From contig JAHDQJ010000026.1 of assembly GCA_018433865.1 (NCBI GenBank), forward strand, positions 22,486 to 86,485: a DNA stretch of 64,000 nucleotides, read 5' to 3'. A program made the position numbers and the translations under genes. Of the stretch, positions 42,143 through 50,716 are shown piece by piece (position 1 is the first letter of the stretch; every line of letters begins with the position of its first letter). Source of the stretch: Spirochaetales bacterium. Its GTDB lineage: Bacteria > Spirochaetota > Spirochaetia > Sphaerochaetales > Sphaerochaetaceae. The notes under the pieces were generated by a model, which was not told where the DNA came from, did not search any database, and was given only the letters and a program-made list of their open reading frames with translations.

Positions 42143-43323
42143 CGGTCGGCTCCTTCGTTGCTGATGATGGTGGGAAGGGATAGCGCACGGCCGTGCCACT
42201 CGATGTTCTCTTGCAGGGAAGGATCGTCGGTCCATGAGAATTCATCGAATATGATCGGTTCGCCCTCCGGAAGGACCACTCCCTGCAACTCGAACTTGAG
42301 GAATTCGAGGCAATCGACAGGGTTCACGGAGAACTGGGCGTAGGGTAGCAATCTGCGTGCGCCATCGCGAGCAATCACGAAATCACGATTGCCCAGGGGA
42401 CTCAGCGGTCCTCCGGGGTGGTGCAGGTAAGCAGACTGTTCGAATCCCGGCAAGTTTCTCGTATGTGCGACGTGCGCGAAGATCGGTTGCAGCGAAGCAT
42501 GCAGTTCCCGTTCCGTCGCTCCGTTCCTGAACAGGTCTGCGTAGGCGAGGGTCGCCTCGACGAGTGCCTGATGCACCTGCCGCTCCCGCTCCGACGGCTC
42601 CGATCCGATCTTCACCAGCTGGCTTGCAGAGTGGAACATGTCGTAGTACCTGGCTCCGACGACCAGCTTGACCACCGCGCCTTCCTCGACCACCGAATCA
42701 TCCTCGATCACCGGATGAAGGTGATCCTTCATCCCCGACAGGCCGAGCATGACCAGATTCAGTTCCACATGCTGTTCGTGGTAGGCGTCGATGAGCATAC
42801 GGCGCACTTGCCAACCGTTCATTCCCGCGCGAAGCTTCCTTGCGGTCCTGATCAGCACTTGCCGGCTGGTGGCGATCAGCCACTGGAGCTTGTCCCACTG
42901 GTTTCCTTCAGTCCCCTGGGCGAGCGGACTGATCGCCGCACGTTCGATCTCACCATACCCGGGGAGGGCCGGGTGAGCCAGGTCCGGTTCGTTCGGATCA
43001 TAGGAGGATCCGCCATACATGACCGGGACTCCGCACGTGTTCCAGATCCCGTGTTCCATGATGTGCAGTACGCGTGCCTTCTCCCATGGATCGCTGAAGA
43101 ATGAGATCGACGGGCCGCTGTCGGTGAATCGGATGACCGATTGGACGGTGGTCGTCGCTCCCGGGTGGATGTCGACTACCTGGTGACGGTACCCGGTGAG
43201 CCACCGCATCGCCCCCTCGCTGCCGAGGTAGATGGCCGTAAAGCCGTTGGATTGCGTTACTGTTTTCAACTGCTCAAGTTTTGCGCAAAATTCTCCTGCG
43301 TCGATGGAAGCGGGTCTCTGCAT
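42139..43323 (-). CDS. M24-fold protein, probably without metal, in the pentose locus
   Basis: 394 aa from ATG 43323 (GGGAGGAT in front). The first domain contains YLGSEGAMRWLTGYRHQVVD and the second contains VKLVVGARYYDMFHSASQLV and YLHHPGGPLSPLGN. In metal-dependent M24 enzymes the former stretch holds two Asp ligands; here they read Val and Ser, so metal binding is unlikely although the conserved His is kept. Why an aminopeptidase-fold protein heads a sugar-kinase operon is unclear. It might hydrolyse an amide or amidine linked to the sugar substrate, or be a binding protein. No function is assigned. Confidence 0.7.
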   Translation of the reverse strand: MQRPASIDAGEFCAKLEQLKTVTQSNGFTAIYLGSEGAMRWLTGYRHQVVDIHPGATTTVQSVIRFTDSGPSISFFSDPWEKARVLHIMEHGIWNTCGVPVMYGGSSYDPNEPDLAHPALPGYGEIERAAISPLAQGTEGNQWDKLQWLIATSRQVLIRTARKLRAGMNGWQVRRMLIDAYHEQHVELNLVMLGLSGMKDHLHPVIEDDSVVEEGAVVKLVVGARYYDMFHSASQLVKIGSEPSERERQVHQALVEATLAYADLFRNGATERELHASLQPIFAHVAHTRNLPGFEQSAYLHHPGGPLSPLGNRDFVIARDGARRLLPYAQFSVNPVDCLEFLKFELQGVVLPEGEPIIFDEFSWTDDPSLQENIEWHGRALSLPTIISNEGADR

Positions 43324-43343
43324 GCGATGATCCTCCCTATGAC

Positions 43344-43372
43344 ACGGTAGAGCCGAATCGGCAAGCTGTCAA
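43344..43372 (-). promoter_or_regulatory. Minus-strand promoter of the M24-kinase-dehydrogenase arm
   Basis: TTGACA (plus-strand 43367-43372), a 17-base spacer and TACCGT (43344-43349). The -35 box is 14 bases from the 24-bp palindrome. The expected start at about 43337 leaves a 14-base leader holding the GGGAGG ribosome site. Confidence 0.6.
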
Positions 43373-43385
43373 GGAAAATGTCAAA

Positions 43386-43409
43386 GAAATCGATTGCGCA
43401 ATCGATTTC
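43386..43409. promoter_or_regulatory. Perfect 24-bp palindrome, probable LacI-family operator
   Basis: The left half GAAATCGATTGC (43386-43397) is followed at once by its exact reverse complement, with the central TTGCGCAA typical of LacI-family sites (central CG pair). It sits between two divergent promoters, 4 bases from the plus-strand -35 and 13 from the minus-strand -35. A LacI-family gene is encoded in the same locus at 48242. Confidence 0.85.
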
Positions 43410-43413
43410 ATGC

Positions 43414-43441
43414 TTGACAACATGAAATTGTATGGTAACAT
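43414..43441 (+). promoter_or_regulatory. Plus-strand promoter of the sugar ABC operon
   Basis: TTGACA (43414-43419), a 16-base spacer and TAACAT (43436-43441). ATG 43475 follows with AGGAGAGG as its ribosome site. The operator palindrome ends 4 bases upstream of the -35 box. Confidence 0.65.
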
Positions 43442-43474
43442 TTACCTACATCCATACAAAAGGAGAGGAGTAAC

Positions 43475-44389
43475 ATGAAAAAGATTCTTGTACTCACACT
43501 GGTGCTCGTGATGCTCGGAACCACGCTCTTTGCAGCTGGTCAGGCCGAAGCAAAGGACGATGGGAAGATCACCATCGGCATGACCGTCCCCGGATTGCAG
43601 TTTCCGTTCTTCGTGACCATGTTCGATGAGGCCGTCGCGTACGCGAAGGAACTTGGCATCGAGCTGATCACCCACGATGCGCAGAACCAATCCAACATCC
43701 AGATGGCAGCCGTCGAGAACTTCATCGCCCAGAAGGTCGATGGAATCCTGATTTCCCCGTTGACGACCGACTCCCTCGTTCCCGCGATCGAGGCAGCTGT
43801 CGCAGCAGGAATCCCTGTCGCAACCGTTGACCGCAAGGCCAATACCGACAAGGTGCTCGTGCACGTCGGTGCCGACAACGTCGAGGGTGGACGTGCAGCG
43901 GCACGCTACATCATCGAGCAGTTGGGAAACAAGGGCTCTGTCATCCAGCTCGAGGGAACCCCCGGAGCTTCCGCGGCTCTTGACAGAAAGGCCGGATTCG
44001 ATGAAATCATCAAGACTTCCAACGTGAAGGTGCTCGTCAGCCAGGACGCCGACTTCAACCGCGCCAAGGCCCAGACCGTCATGGAGAACCTGATGCAGGT
44101 CCACCCGAACTTCGACGCCATCTTCGGTGCGAACGATGAGATGATCATCGGCGCCATCGAGGCCATGCAGTCGGCAGGGATCAGCCCGGCATCCAAGGTC
44201 ACCATCGGTTTCGATGCTACCACAGATGCGTTCGCCTACATGAAGGAAGGCAAGCTCGATGCGACCATCGACCAGTTCCCCGGCCAGCAGGCCTCCAGGG
44301 CACTCGATGTGTTGGTTGAGTTCATCAAGACCGGCAAAAAGCCTGCCAACGCTGTCGAATACATCAACCCGCTTCCTGTCACCAAGTAA
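43475..44389 (+). CDS. Sugar ABC transporter substrate-binding protein (RbsB-like)
   Basis: A 304-aa protein. Leader MKKILVLTLVLVMLGTTLFA then AGQAEA, a leader style common in spirochaetes. The mature part begins KITIGMTVPGLQFPFFVTMF and has HDAQNQSNIQMAAVENFIAQ, KVDGILISPLTTDSLVPAIE and VATVDRK, the standard periplasmic pentose/hexose-binding layout. It captures the sugar in the periplasm and delivers it to the permease encoded two genes later. A stable hairpin after the stop probably gives it more mRNA than the membrane parts. Confidence 0.92.
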   Translation: MKKILVLTLVLVMLGTTLFAAGQAEAKDDGKITIGMTVPGLQFPFFVTMFDEAVAYAKELGIELITHDAQNQSNIQMAAVENFIAQKVDGILISPLTTDSLVPAIEAAVAAGIPVATVDRKANTDKVLVHVGADNVEGGRAAARYIIEQLGNKGSVIQLEGTPGASAALDRKAGFDEIIKTSNVKVLVSQDADFNRAKAQTVMENLMQVHPNFDAIFGANDEMIIGAIEAMQSAGISPASKVTIGFDATTDAFAYMKEGKLDATIDQFPGQQASRALDVLVEFIKTGKKPANAVEYINPLPVTK

Positions 44390-44404
44390 ACGATTGTGCG
44401 TTTT

Positions 44405-44430
44405 CATGGGGCTGGTTTTCCAGCCCCATG
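44405..44430 (+). terminator. Intra-operon hairpin between binding protein and ATPase genes
   Basis: A perfect 11-bp stem, CATGGGGCTGG and CCAGCCCCATG, closed by TTTT. No T run follows. Such hairpins protect the upstream binding-protein mRNA from 3' exonucleases or cause partial termination, so the binding protein is made in excess over the ATPase. Confidence 0.75.
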
Positions 44431-44454
44431 AATGTACCTTCCAAGGAGATTCCC

Positions 44455-45957
44455 ATGGAACCATTGCTCAGGATGTCTGGCATTTCAAAATCCTTTCCCG
44501 GAGTGCGCGCCCTCTCGGACGTCTCGTTCGATTTGATGAAGGGTGAGTTGCATGCGCTGGTAGGGGAAAACGGAGCTGGAAAATCGACGTTGATGAAGAT
44601 ACTCTCAGGGCTGTACAAGGCAGATGAGGGTGATCTGTATCTGCGTGGTGAGAAAGTGACCAGCACCGGCTTGGCCGAGATGATCAGACAGGGGGTCGGG
44701 GTCATTTATCAGGAGTTGAATCTCATTCCGTATCTCTCAGTCTCGGAGAATATCTTCCTCGGCCGTGAACCGCGAACCAAAGTCGGTACCATCGATTGGC
44801 CGAAGATGCATGCCATGACCGAAGAGGTGCTGAAGCCGTTCAAGCTCGACATCAAGCCGAAACAACAAGTCATGTCCCTCGGTGCTGCGTACCAGCAGAT
44901 CATCGAAATTGCCAAGGCTCTCTCCTTGAAGGCAGAGATCCTGGTGATGGATGAACCGACGGCTGCGCTCACGGGAAACGAAGTAGACCGCCTGTTCGAG
45001 ATCATCGGGGAGCTCAAGGATAACGGTGTTTCCATCATCTATATCTCCCACCGCCTGGAGGAGGTTCACCTCCTTGCAGACCGCATCACCATCCTTCGTG
45101 ACGGTGAGCGTGTGATCACCAAGAAACGTGGGGAAATGTCGAACGACGAGATGATCAAATACATGGTCGGCCGAGTACTCGAGGAGCAGTATCCCCAATA
45201 TGACAGCAAAGCGGGAGAGGTGGTCCTGGAGGTGAAGGCTCTCACCAAGAAGGGCATTTGCGACAACGTCTCGTTCCAGGCGAGGTCAGGGGAAATCCTC
45301 GGCTTCGTCGGATTGGTCGGGGCAGGTCGTACGGAGATCATGCAGACCATCTACGGGTACAGGAAGATGGACTCTGGCGAGATCCTGCTGAGGGGCAAGC
45401 CGGTCGTCATCAGGAATTGCCAGGATGCGGTGATGAAGGGGATCGGTCTGATTCCCGAGGAGCGCAAGCAGCAGGGACTTATCCTGGGCATGTCGGTATT
45501 CGACAATGCCGCGCTGAGCGTCCTGGATCTCTATTCCACGCTCGGGGTACTGCACCGATCGAAAATCAACGATGAGGTCAACTCGATGGTCGATTCCATG
45601 AACATCAAGACCCCGTCGGTCAAGCAACTCGTGGTGAACCTTTCGGGAGGCAATCAGCAGAAGGTCGTCCTCGCCAAGTGGTTCATCCGTCATTGTGATG
45701 TCTATATCTTCGATGAACCCACCAGGGGTATCGACGTCGGTGCGAAGGTCGAGATATACCGTCTGATGCAGAATCTCGCGAAGCGGGGTGCGGCGGTGAT
45801 CATGATTTCCAGCGAATTGCCCGAGGTGATGAACATCAGCGACCGTATCGCCGTGGTATTCGAAGGAAGGATCGTCAAGCAATTCAAGAAGGGCGAACTG
45901 AACGATGAGCAGGTAATGGAATACTCCCTCGGCCTGCACGAAAGACGCAGGGCCTGA
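44455..45957 (+). CDS. Sugar ABC transporter ATPase, two nucleotide-binding domains (RbsA/XylG-like)
   Basis: 500 aa from ATG 44455 (AAGGAG in front; an ATG at 44428 lies inside the hairpin). Domain 1 has Walker A GENGAGKSTLMK and Walker B ILVMDEPTAAL. Domain 2 has the family's usual degenerate Walker A GLVGAGRTEIMQ, the full signature NLSGGNQQKVVLAKW and Walker B VYIFDEPTRGIDVG. This is the RbsA/MglA/XylG type that energises pentose and hexose import. It is followed by the permease gene after 29 bases. Confidence 0.94.
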   Translation: MEPLLRMSGISKSFPGVRALSDVSFDLMKGELHALVGENGAGKSTLMKILSGLYKADEGDLYLRGEKVTSTGLAEMIRQGVGVIYQELNLIPYLSVSENIFLGREPRTKVGTIDWPKMHAMTEEVLKPFKLDIKPKQQVMSLGAAYQQIIEIAKALSLKAEILVMDEPTAALTGNEVDRLFEIIGELKDNGVSIIYISHRLEEVHLLADRITILRDGERVITKKRGEMSNDEMIKYMVGRVLEEQYPQYDSKAGEVVLEVKALTKKGICDNVSFQARSGEILGFVGLVGAGRTEIMQTIYGYRKMDSGEILLRGKPVVIRNCQDAVMKGIGLIPEERKQQGLILGMSVFDNAALSVLDLYSTLGVLHRSKINDEVNSMVDSMNIKTPSVKQLVVNLSGGNQQKVVLAKWFIRHCDVYIFDEPTRGIDVGAKVEIYRLMQNLAKRGAAVIMISSELPEVMNISDRIAVVFEGRIVKQFKKGELNDEQVMEYSLGLHERRRA

Positions 45958-45986
45958 TCCAGGCAATAAGGAGCATCGGAACAACC

Positions 45987-46934
45987 ATGAAAAAGACAAT
46001 CGATTACAAGCAATTGCTCAAGAACAACGGAATACTTATCGTATTCCTGCTGATCTGCGTGGTGTTGTCGTTCTTGTCGCCGTACTTCTTCACGACGAAC
46101 AACATCCTGAACATCATCCGACAGACCTCAATCTACGGCATCATCGCCGTCGGCATGACATTCGTGATCCTCACCGGAGGAATCGACCTGTCCGTCGGTT
46201 CCATCCTTGCGTTGTCGGGGGCGATCGCGGCAGGTATGATGAAGAATCAAGGAGCTGCCCCCTTGGTGGCCGCCTTGGTGGCAATCCTGGTCGGTGCGGG
46301 TATCGGATTGATCAACGGACTGTTGGTGACCATCGGAAAGATCGCTCCGTTCGTCGTCACCCTCGGCATGGTCACGATCGCGCGCGGACTGACCCTCATC
46401 TATACCAAGGGATACCCCATCAGCGGATTCTCCCCTGAGTTCCGGTATCTGGGAGGCGGCTACATACTCGGCATCCCCGTACCGGTCATCGTCTTCATCG
46501 CCATGGTGGCACTTGCTTGGTTCATCCTGAATCATACCCGACTGGGCCGCTATACGTATGCGATCGGAGGAAATGAGGAGACGGTGAAGCTTTCGGGCAT
46601 CAACGTCAAGTTCTACAAATCGATGGTCTATGTCATCGTCGGCATCATGAGCAGCTTCAGTGCGCTGATCCTCTCTGCGCGGCTCAACTCGGCAGAGGCG
46701 GTCGCCGGACAGGGGTATGAGTTGGATGTCATCGCTGCGGTCGTCATCGGAGGCACCAGCCTCAGCGGCGGACGCGGAAGCATCATCGGCACGCTCATCG
46801 GAGCGTTGCTGATCGGAACCATCAACAACGGCATGAACCTGCTCGGCATCTCGCCGTATTTCCAGCAGGTAGTGAAGGGCGCACTGATCATCGGTGCAGT
46901 CATCCTCGACAGACTCAGGGCAGAATCCAACTGA
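45987..46934 (+). CDS. Sugar ABC transporter permease (RbsC-like)
   Basis: A 315-aa inner-membrane protein with about 8-10 helices. Family motifs are the LTGGIDLSVGSILALSGAIA stretch and AVVIGGTSLSGGRGSIIGTL. It forms, as a homodimer, the channel of a CUT2-type importer together with the two-domain ATPase. Its stop is 25 bases before the cupin isomerase start. Confidence 0.94.
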   Translation: MKKTIDYKQLLKNNGILIVFLLICVVLSFLSPYFFTTNNILNIIRQTSIYGIIAVGMTFVILTGGIDLSVGSILALSGAIAAGMMKNQGAAPLVAALVAILVGAGIGLINGLLVTIGKIAPFVVTLGMVTIARGLTLIYTKGYPISGFSPEFRYLGGGYILGIPVPVIVFIAMVALAWFILNHTRLGRYTYAIGGNEETVKLSGINVKFYKSMVYVIVGIMSSFSALILSARLNSAEAVAGQGYELDVIAAVVIGGTSLSGGRGSIIGTLIGALLIGTINNGMNLLGISPYFQQVVKGALIIGAVILDRLRAESN

Positions 46935-46959
46935 TTTTCTTCACAGGAGAGGTAAAGAT

Positions 46960-48171
46960 ATGAATACGAGAGACATCCACGCAGCATTCGAACAGGGAAA
47001 GGGAATTTTCCGTTTGGCACCCAACTGGGTTCCCCGTTCGTTCTGTGTACCAGGGAGGAGAATCAAGCTCCATCCCGATGATTATTATGCGTTGGGAGGC
47101 AACAGGGGAGGAATCGACGAGCGTTGGTTCAGCTCCACGACTCCCGCGGACAACGGTCCGTTGACCGGTGAGTTCGAGGGACTCAGCTTCTGCGTGTTCG
47201 AGGACAATGGCAAGACCAAGCAGTTCCTCCTTCGCGATGCGGTCGATGAGCTCAAGGGAGCCCTGATCGGAGAACGATTGTGGAAGACCTTCGGCAAGTG
47301 GCCCATGTTCTCCAAATTCTTCGACAACAAGGGACCGCTTCCCCACCACATCCACCACAGGGATGAGCATGCGGCGAAGATCGGTGCGATGGGCAAGCCC
47401 GAGGCCTATTATTTCCCGCCGCAGTTGAACAACCACGGTGGTGACTTTCCCTACACATTCTTCGGCTTGCAACCGAGCGTTACCCGTGAGCAGGTGAAAG
47501 AGGCACTCATGAACTTCACGCATGGTGACAACAAGATCACCGACCTTTCCACCGCATACCGTCTGGTGCCCGGAACCGGTTGGGATGTCCCTCCCGGGAC
47601 CTTGCACGCTCCCGGTAGCCTGTGCACCTATGAGCCGCAGATGGCATCCGACGTATTCGCGATGTACCAGTCCCTGGTCAACGATGCGATCATCGGCGAG
47701 GATCTGTTGTGGAAGAATACCCCGGAGGACAAGGTGGGTGATTTCGACTACCTGCTCGATGTGATCGACTGGGACTTGAACGTCGACCCGAACTTCGCGG
47801 AGAATCGTTTCATGATGCCGAAGCCGGTGTATCCGGTCGAGAAGATGCATGCCGAAGGATTTGAGGAGAAATGGATCGTCTACAAGTCCTCAGCTTTCAG
47901 TGCGAAGGAACTGACGGTATTCCCCGGCTCCACGGTGACGATCAAGGACAGTGCTGCATACGGCATGTACGTGATCCAAGGTCATGGAACCTTCGGAACC
48001 TGGGATATCGAGACTCCCGCGTTGATCCGCTTCGGTCAGTTGACCTATGATGAGTTCTTCGTGAGCGAGGATGCGGCAAAGGCTGGCGTGAAGATCACGA
48101 ACCCCTCGAAGTCCGATCCGATCGTCATACTGAAGCACTTCGGTGCCGGCAATCCCGATCTGAAACTGTAA
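46960..48171 (+). CDS. Cupin-type sugar isomerase, class I mannose-6-phosphate isomerase-like
   Basis: 403 aa from ATG 46960 after AGGAGAGG. The metal-site pattern of ManA-like cupins is visible: a His cluster PHHIHH (128-133), Glu148 in GKPEAYYFPP and His216 in VPPGTLHAPGS. The overall match to ManA is weak, so this is a separate branch. In the context of a pentose importer, an L-xylulose-type kinase and two epimerases, it probably isomerises the imported free aldopentose (for example L-lyxose to L-xylulose). That reaction is inferred; classical L-rhamnose, L-fucose or D-lyxose isomerases are not otherwise present. Confidence 0.72.
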   Translation: MNTRDIHAAFEQGKGIFRLAPNWVPRSFCVPGRRIKLHPDDYYALGGNRGGIDERWFSSTTPADNGPLTGEFEGLSFCVFEDNGKTKQFLLRDAVDELKGALIGERLWKTFGKWPMFSKFFDNKGPLPHHIHHRDEHAAKIGAMGKPEAYYFPPQLNNHGGDFPYTFFGLQPSVTREQVKEALMNFTHGDNKITDLSTAYRLVPGTGWDVPPGTLHAPGSLCTYEPQMASDVFAMYQSLVNDAIIGEDLLWKNTPEDKVGDFDYLLDVIDWDLNVDPNFAENRFMMPKPVYPVEKMHAEGFEEKWIVYKSSAFSAKELTVFPGSTVTIKDSAAYGMYVIQGHGTFGTWDIETPALIRFGQLTYDEFFVSEDAAKAGVKITNPSKSDPIVILKHFGAGNPDLKL

Positions 48172-48182
48172 TGAAATACGCA

Positions 48183-48218
48183 ATGCATGGAGCCGGATCC
48201 GTTCCGGCTCCCATGCAT
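48183..48218 (+). terminator. Hairpin between the isomerase and LacI genes
   Basis: ATGCATGGAGCCGG and CCGGCTCCCATGCAT pair over 13-14 bp with one bulged C around a 7-base loop. No T run follows. It may lower transcription into the regulator gene or protect the upstream message. Confidence 0.6.
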
Positions 48219-48241
48219 CGCATGGAAGGTAGGAATATCGC

Positions 48242-49249
48242 ATGACTTCGCTCAAGGATGTTGCTGCGCTTGCGGGAGTCTCCCCGTCAACGGTTTCCCG
48301 TGTGATCAACGGGACGATGTTCGTGACCGAAGAGACCAGGCAGAGAGTGGAGGAGGCGATTGCTTCGGTCAACTACCGTCCCAACTTGCTCGCACAGAGT
48401 CTGCGTCTGAAAGCGACGAAGAACATCGGACTGCTGGTCCCTGAGATCGCACATCCTTCGTTCGACCTGATTGTCAAGCATATCGAGGAGAGTGCATCCC
48501 GAAGGGGATTGAACCTCCTGATCTTCAACACCCACAACGACTATCTGCGTGAAGCCACCGCGATCGACATGCTGTTGCGGCAAAAGATCAACGGCATCAT
48601 TTTCTCCCGTGTCTCCGACGAGAGTCACGTGGTGAACATGTCCCGTTCCACCGATACCCCGATGGTGGTCATCGACCGTGCATTCCATGATGAAAAGATT
48701 CCCAATGTCATACTCGACAATTACCACTCTGGTGTGATCGCGGCGGAGCACCTGATCGATTGCGGTTGCACCAGGATCGCCACGATCACCGGAAACTTCA
48801 AGATCGGACTGTGTAGGGAGCGACACCAAGGATTCATCGATGCCCTCGGCAAGCATGGGCTCGAAATTTCCGCAGACATGATTCATGAGGGTGATTTCAC
48901 CTATGAGAACGGTGTGCGGGGCGCCAAGCGATTCCTGCACGACAGCGTGCAGTTCGACGGTATCTGGGGCCATAACGACCTTATCGCGGCGGGTGCGATC
49001 TCTACGTTGTTCCGCATGGGACGGAGTGTTCCGAACGATGTGAAGGTCATGGGCATGGATGATGTCGGTTTTGCACGCATGTATTATCCTTCGATCACCA
49101 CGATCGCACAGCCGTACAAGGAGATGTGCGAGCGGGCGGTCGACTATATCGACAAGCTGACCAGTGGAGAGAGTATCCGGGAATTCCGTGTGGAGCTTGC
49201 TCCCCACTTGGTTGTCAGGGAATCCACCGCTAAGAGGAACGACCGATGA
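48242..49249 (+). CDS. LacI-family transcriptional regulator of the pentose locus
   Basis: A 335-aa protein. The helix-turn-helix and hinge (TSLKDVAALAGVSPSTVSRV, then INGT and YRPNLLAQSL) are followed by a periplasmic-binding-protein-like effector domain (NIGLLVPEIAHPSFDLIV; MGMDDVGFARMYYPSITTIA). The most likely site is the 24-bp palindrome at 43386-43409, controlling both arms of the locus. The inducer is probably the sugar or its phosphate. Its stop overlaps the 3-epimerase start by 4 bases, so regulator and enzyme are translationally coupled. Confidence 0.92.
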   Translation: MTSLKDVAALAGVSPSTVSRVINGTMFVTEETRQRVEEAIASVNYRPNLLAQSLRLKATKNIGLLVPEIAHPSFDLIVKHIEESASRRGLNLLIFNTHNDYLREATAIDMLLRQKINGIIFSRVSDESHVVNMSRSTDTPMVVIDRAFHDEKIPNVILDNYHSGVIAAEHLIDCGCTRIATITGNFKIGLCRERHQGFIDALGKHGLEISADMIHEGDFTYENGVRGAKRFLHDSVQFDGIWGHNDLIAAGAISTLFRMGRSVPNDVKVMGMDDVGFARMYYPSITTIAQPYKEMCERAVDYIDKLTSGESIREFRVELAPHLVVRESTAKRNDR

Positions 49250-50115
49250 GACAGCAAGACTTGAGACTCGGCATCTATGAGAAGGCACTGCCCCATGACC
49301 TTTCCTGGAGCGAGCGGCTCGCGATGGCGAAGCGGCTCGGATTCGATTTTGTCGAAATGTCAATCGATGAGACTGATGAGCGGCTCGCACGGCTGGACTG
49401 GGATCTGTCGCAACGGATGCAATTCGTATCCGATACCCTCCACAGCGGATTGAGCGTCCCGACGATGTGTCTGAGCGGACACCGAAGGTTCCCCTTGGGG
49501 AGCAAGGATCCCTCGGTTCGCCGTCATGCGCTGTCGATCATGGAAAAGGCAATCAAGCTTGCGCTCGATGTCGGAATCAGGGTAATCCAGATTGCAGGAT
49601 ACGACGAATATTACCAGAGCTCAGACGAAGAGACCGACCGGCTGTTCCGCCAATCGTTCGCCCAGTGTGAGCGTATGGCCCGTACCTATCAGGTGCCACT
49701 CTCGTTCGAAATCATGGATACTGCGTATCTGAACTCGATCGATACCTTCCTTGCGCTCAAGCGTGAGTTCACCTCCTCCTGGATAGGAGTCTACCCCGAT
49801 GTGGGGAATCTCAGCGCATGGGGCAACGACTTGGATCGGCAACTGCGCGAGGGACATGACTGGATATCTGCGATCCATCTGAAAGATACGATCGCGGTGA
49901 CCGACGATCACCCGGGGGTGTTCAAGGAAGTCCCGTTCGGAACCGGATGCGTCGATTTCACTGGCGTATTCAGGACCTTGCGCGACATCGGGTACACAGG
50001 ACCGTTGGTCATCGAGATGTGGACGGGAAAGGAACGTGATCCCCAGCATGCGATCGCCAGTGCCCGCTCTTTCATAGTCGAGCACATGCGCGAAGCCCGT
50101 TTCCTCGAGGACTAG
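49246..50115 (+). CDS. ulaE: L-xylulose/L-ribulose-5-phosphate 3-epimerase (UlaE/SgbU family)
   Basis: A 289-aa TIM-barrel protein. The N terminus LGIYEKALPHDLSWSERLAM and GFDFVEMSIDETDERLARLDW is diagnostic of the UlaE/SgbU family, as are TMCLSGHRRFPLGS, FEIMDTAYLNSID and FGTGCVDFTGVF. Metal ligands (Glu, Asp, His, Glu) are in the expected strands. It converts L-xylulose 5-phosphate to L-ribulose 5-phosphate. In known pathways (L-ascorbate, 2,3-diketogulonate, L-lyxose) it is followed by the 4-epimerase UlaF/AraD, which is found at 51451. The decarboxylase UlaD/SgbH is absent, so the entry point is probably a pentose rather than ascorbate. Confidence 0.9.
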   Translation: MRQQDLRLGIYEKALPHDLSWSERLAMAKRLGFDFVEMSIDETDERLARLDWDLSQRMQFVSDTLHSGLSVPTMCLSGHRRFPLGSKDPSVRRHALSIMEKAIKLALDVGIRVIQIAGYDEYYQSSDEETDRLFRQSFAQCERMARTYQVPLSFEIMDTAYLNSIDTFLALKREFTSSWIGVYPDVGNLSAWGNDLDRQLREGHDWISAIHLKDTIAVTDDHPGVFKEVPFGTGCVDFTGVFRTLRDIGYTGPLVIEMWTGKERDPQHAIASARSFIVEHMREARFLED

Positions 50116-50124
50116 CGAGGTCTC

Positions 50125-50592
50125 TCACCCTTGCAGCAAGAACTCGACTTTGGTCATCAGCTCGCTTTCGGGAACCTCCTGCGGGGAGTTGAGATAATAC
50201 TCATAGACGATCCCGGAGGGGATGAGTTGATGATGTGCGATCCACTCCTGCGCAGCCTGGTATCCATGTCCCATCTCCTTGTAGGGCCCCTTGTGGAGGA
50301 ATGTGACGAATCTTCCCCCTGGAATCTTCCCGGTGACGATATCGCCGAACCCGGGGTATTCCTTGTCGGTGGAGAATCCCATCTCCACGTCGAGGTGTTG
50401 CATGTCGAGGTTGTGGTAGGCGACATAGGGTTGCCCGATCTTCTGTTGCTCGACTCCAAGTTCCTTGAGGTAGGTGACGATCGCTGCGTAAGCGGTGCCG
50501 ATCTCATGGGGAAGATGATCGGCAGCTGTGGTCTTGCGGATCGCGAGCGACGGCATGGCCTCACGGACAATCAGCTCAATCATGTATTGCAT
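50125..50592 (-). CDS. GyrI-like / effector-binding domain protein
   Basis: 155 aa from ATG 50592 (AGGAGGAG 6 bases ahead). It is a stand-alone SOUL/GyrI-like domain: IELIVREAMPSLAIRKTTAA at the start, then ATYLKELGVEQQ-type helices, PYVAYHNLD, GRFVTFLHKGPYKEMGHGYQ and YEYYLNSPQEVPESEL. These domains bind small or bulky hydrophobic ligands, either as the sensor part of regulators or alone. No DNA-binding domain is attached here. It converges with the epimerase gene (9 bases apart). Confidence 0.8.
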   Translation of the reverse strand: MQYMIELIVREAMPSLAIRKTTAADHLPHEIGTAYAAIVTYLKELGVEQQKIGQPYVAYHNLDMQHLDVEMGFSTDKEYPGFGDIVTGKIPGGRFVTFLHKGPYKEMGHGYQAAQEWIAHHQLIPSGIVYEYYLNSPQEVPESELMTKVEFLLQG

Positions 50593-50716
50593 AAGCAGCT
50601 CCTCCTGGATCCATTGTATCACCTGGTCACGACAAATCAATCTCCCGATCGGGACATCCATGCAGTGTTGCCTGACTGTAGCAAAAAAGCTACACTGGAA
50701 ACCGGGAGGAAGCGAC

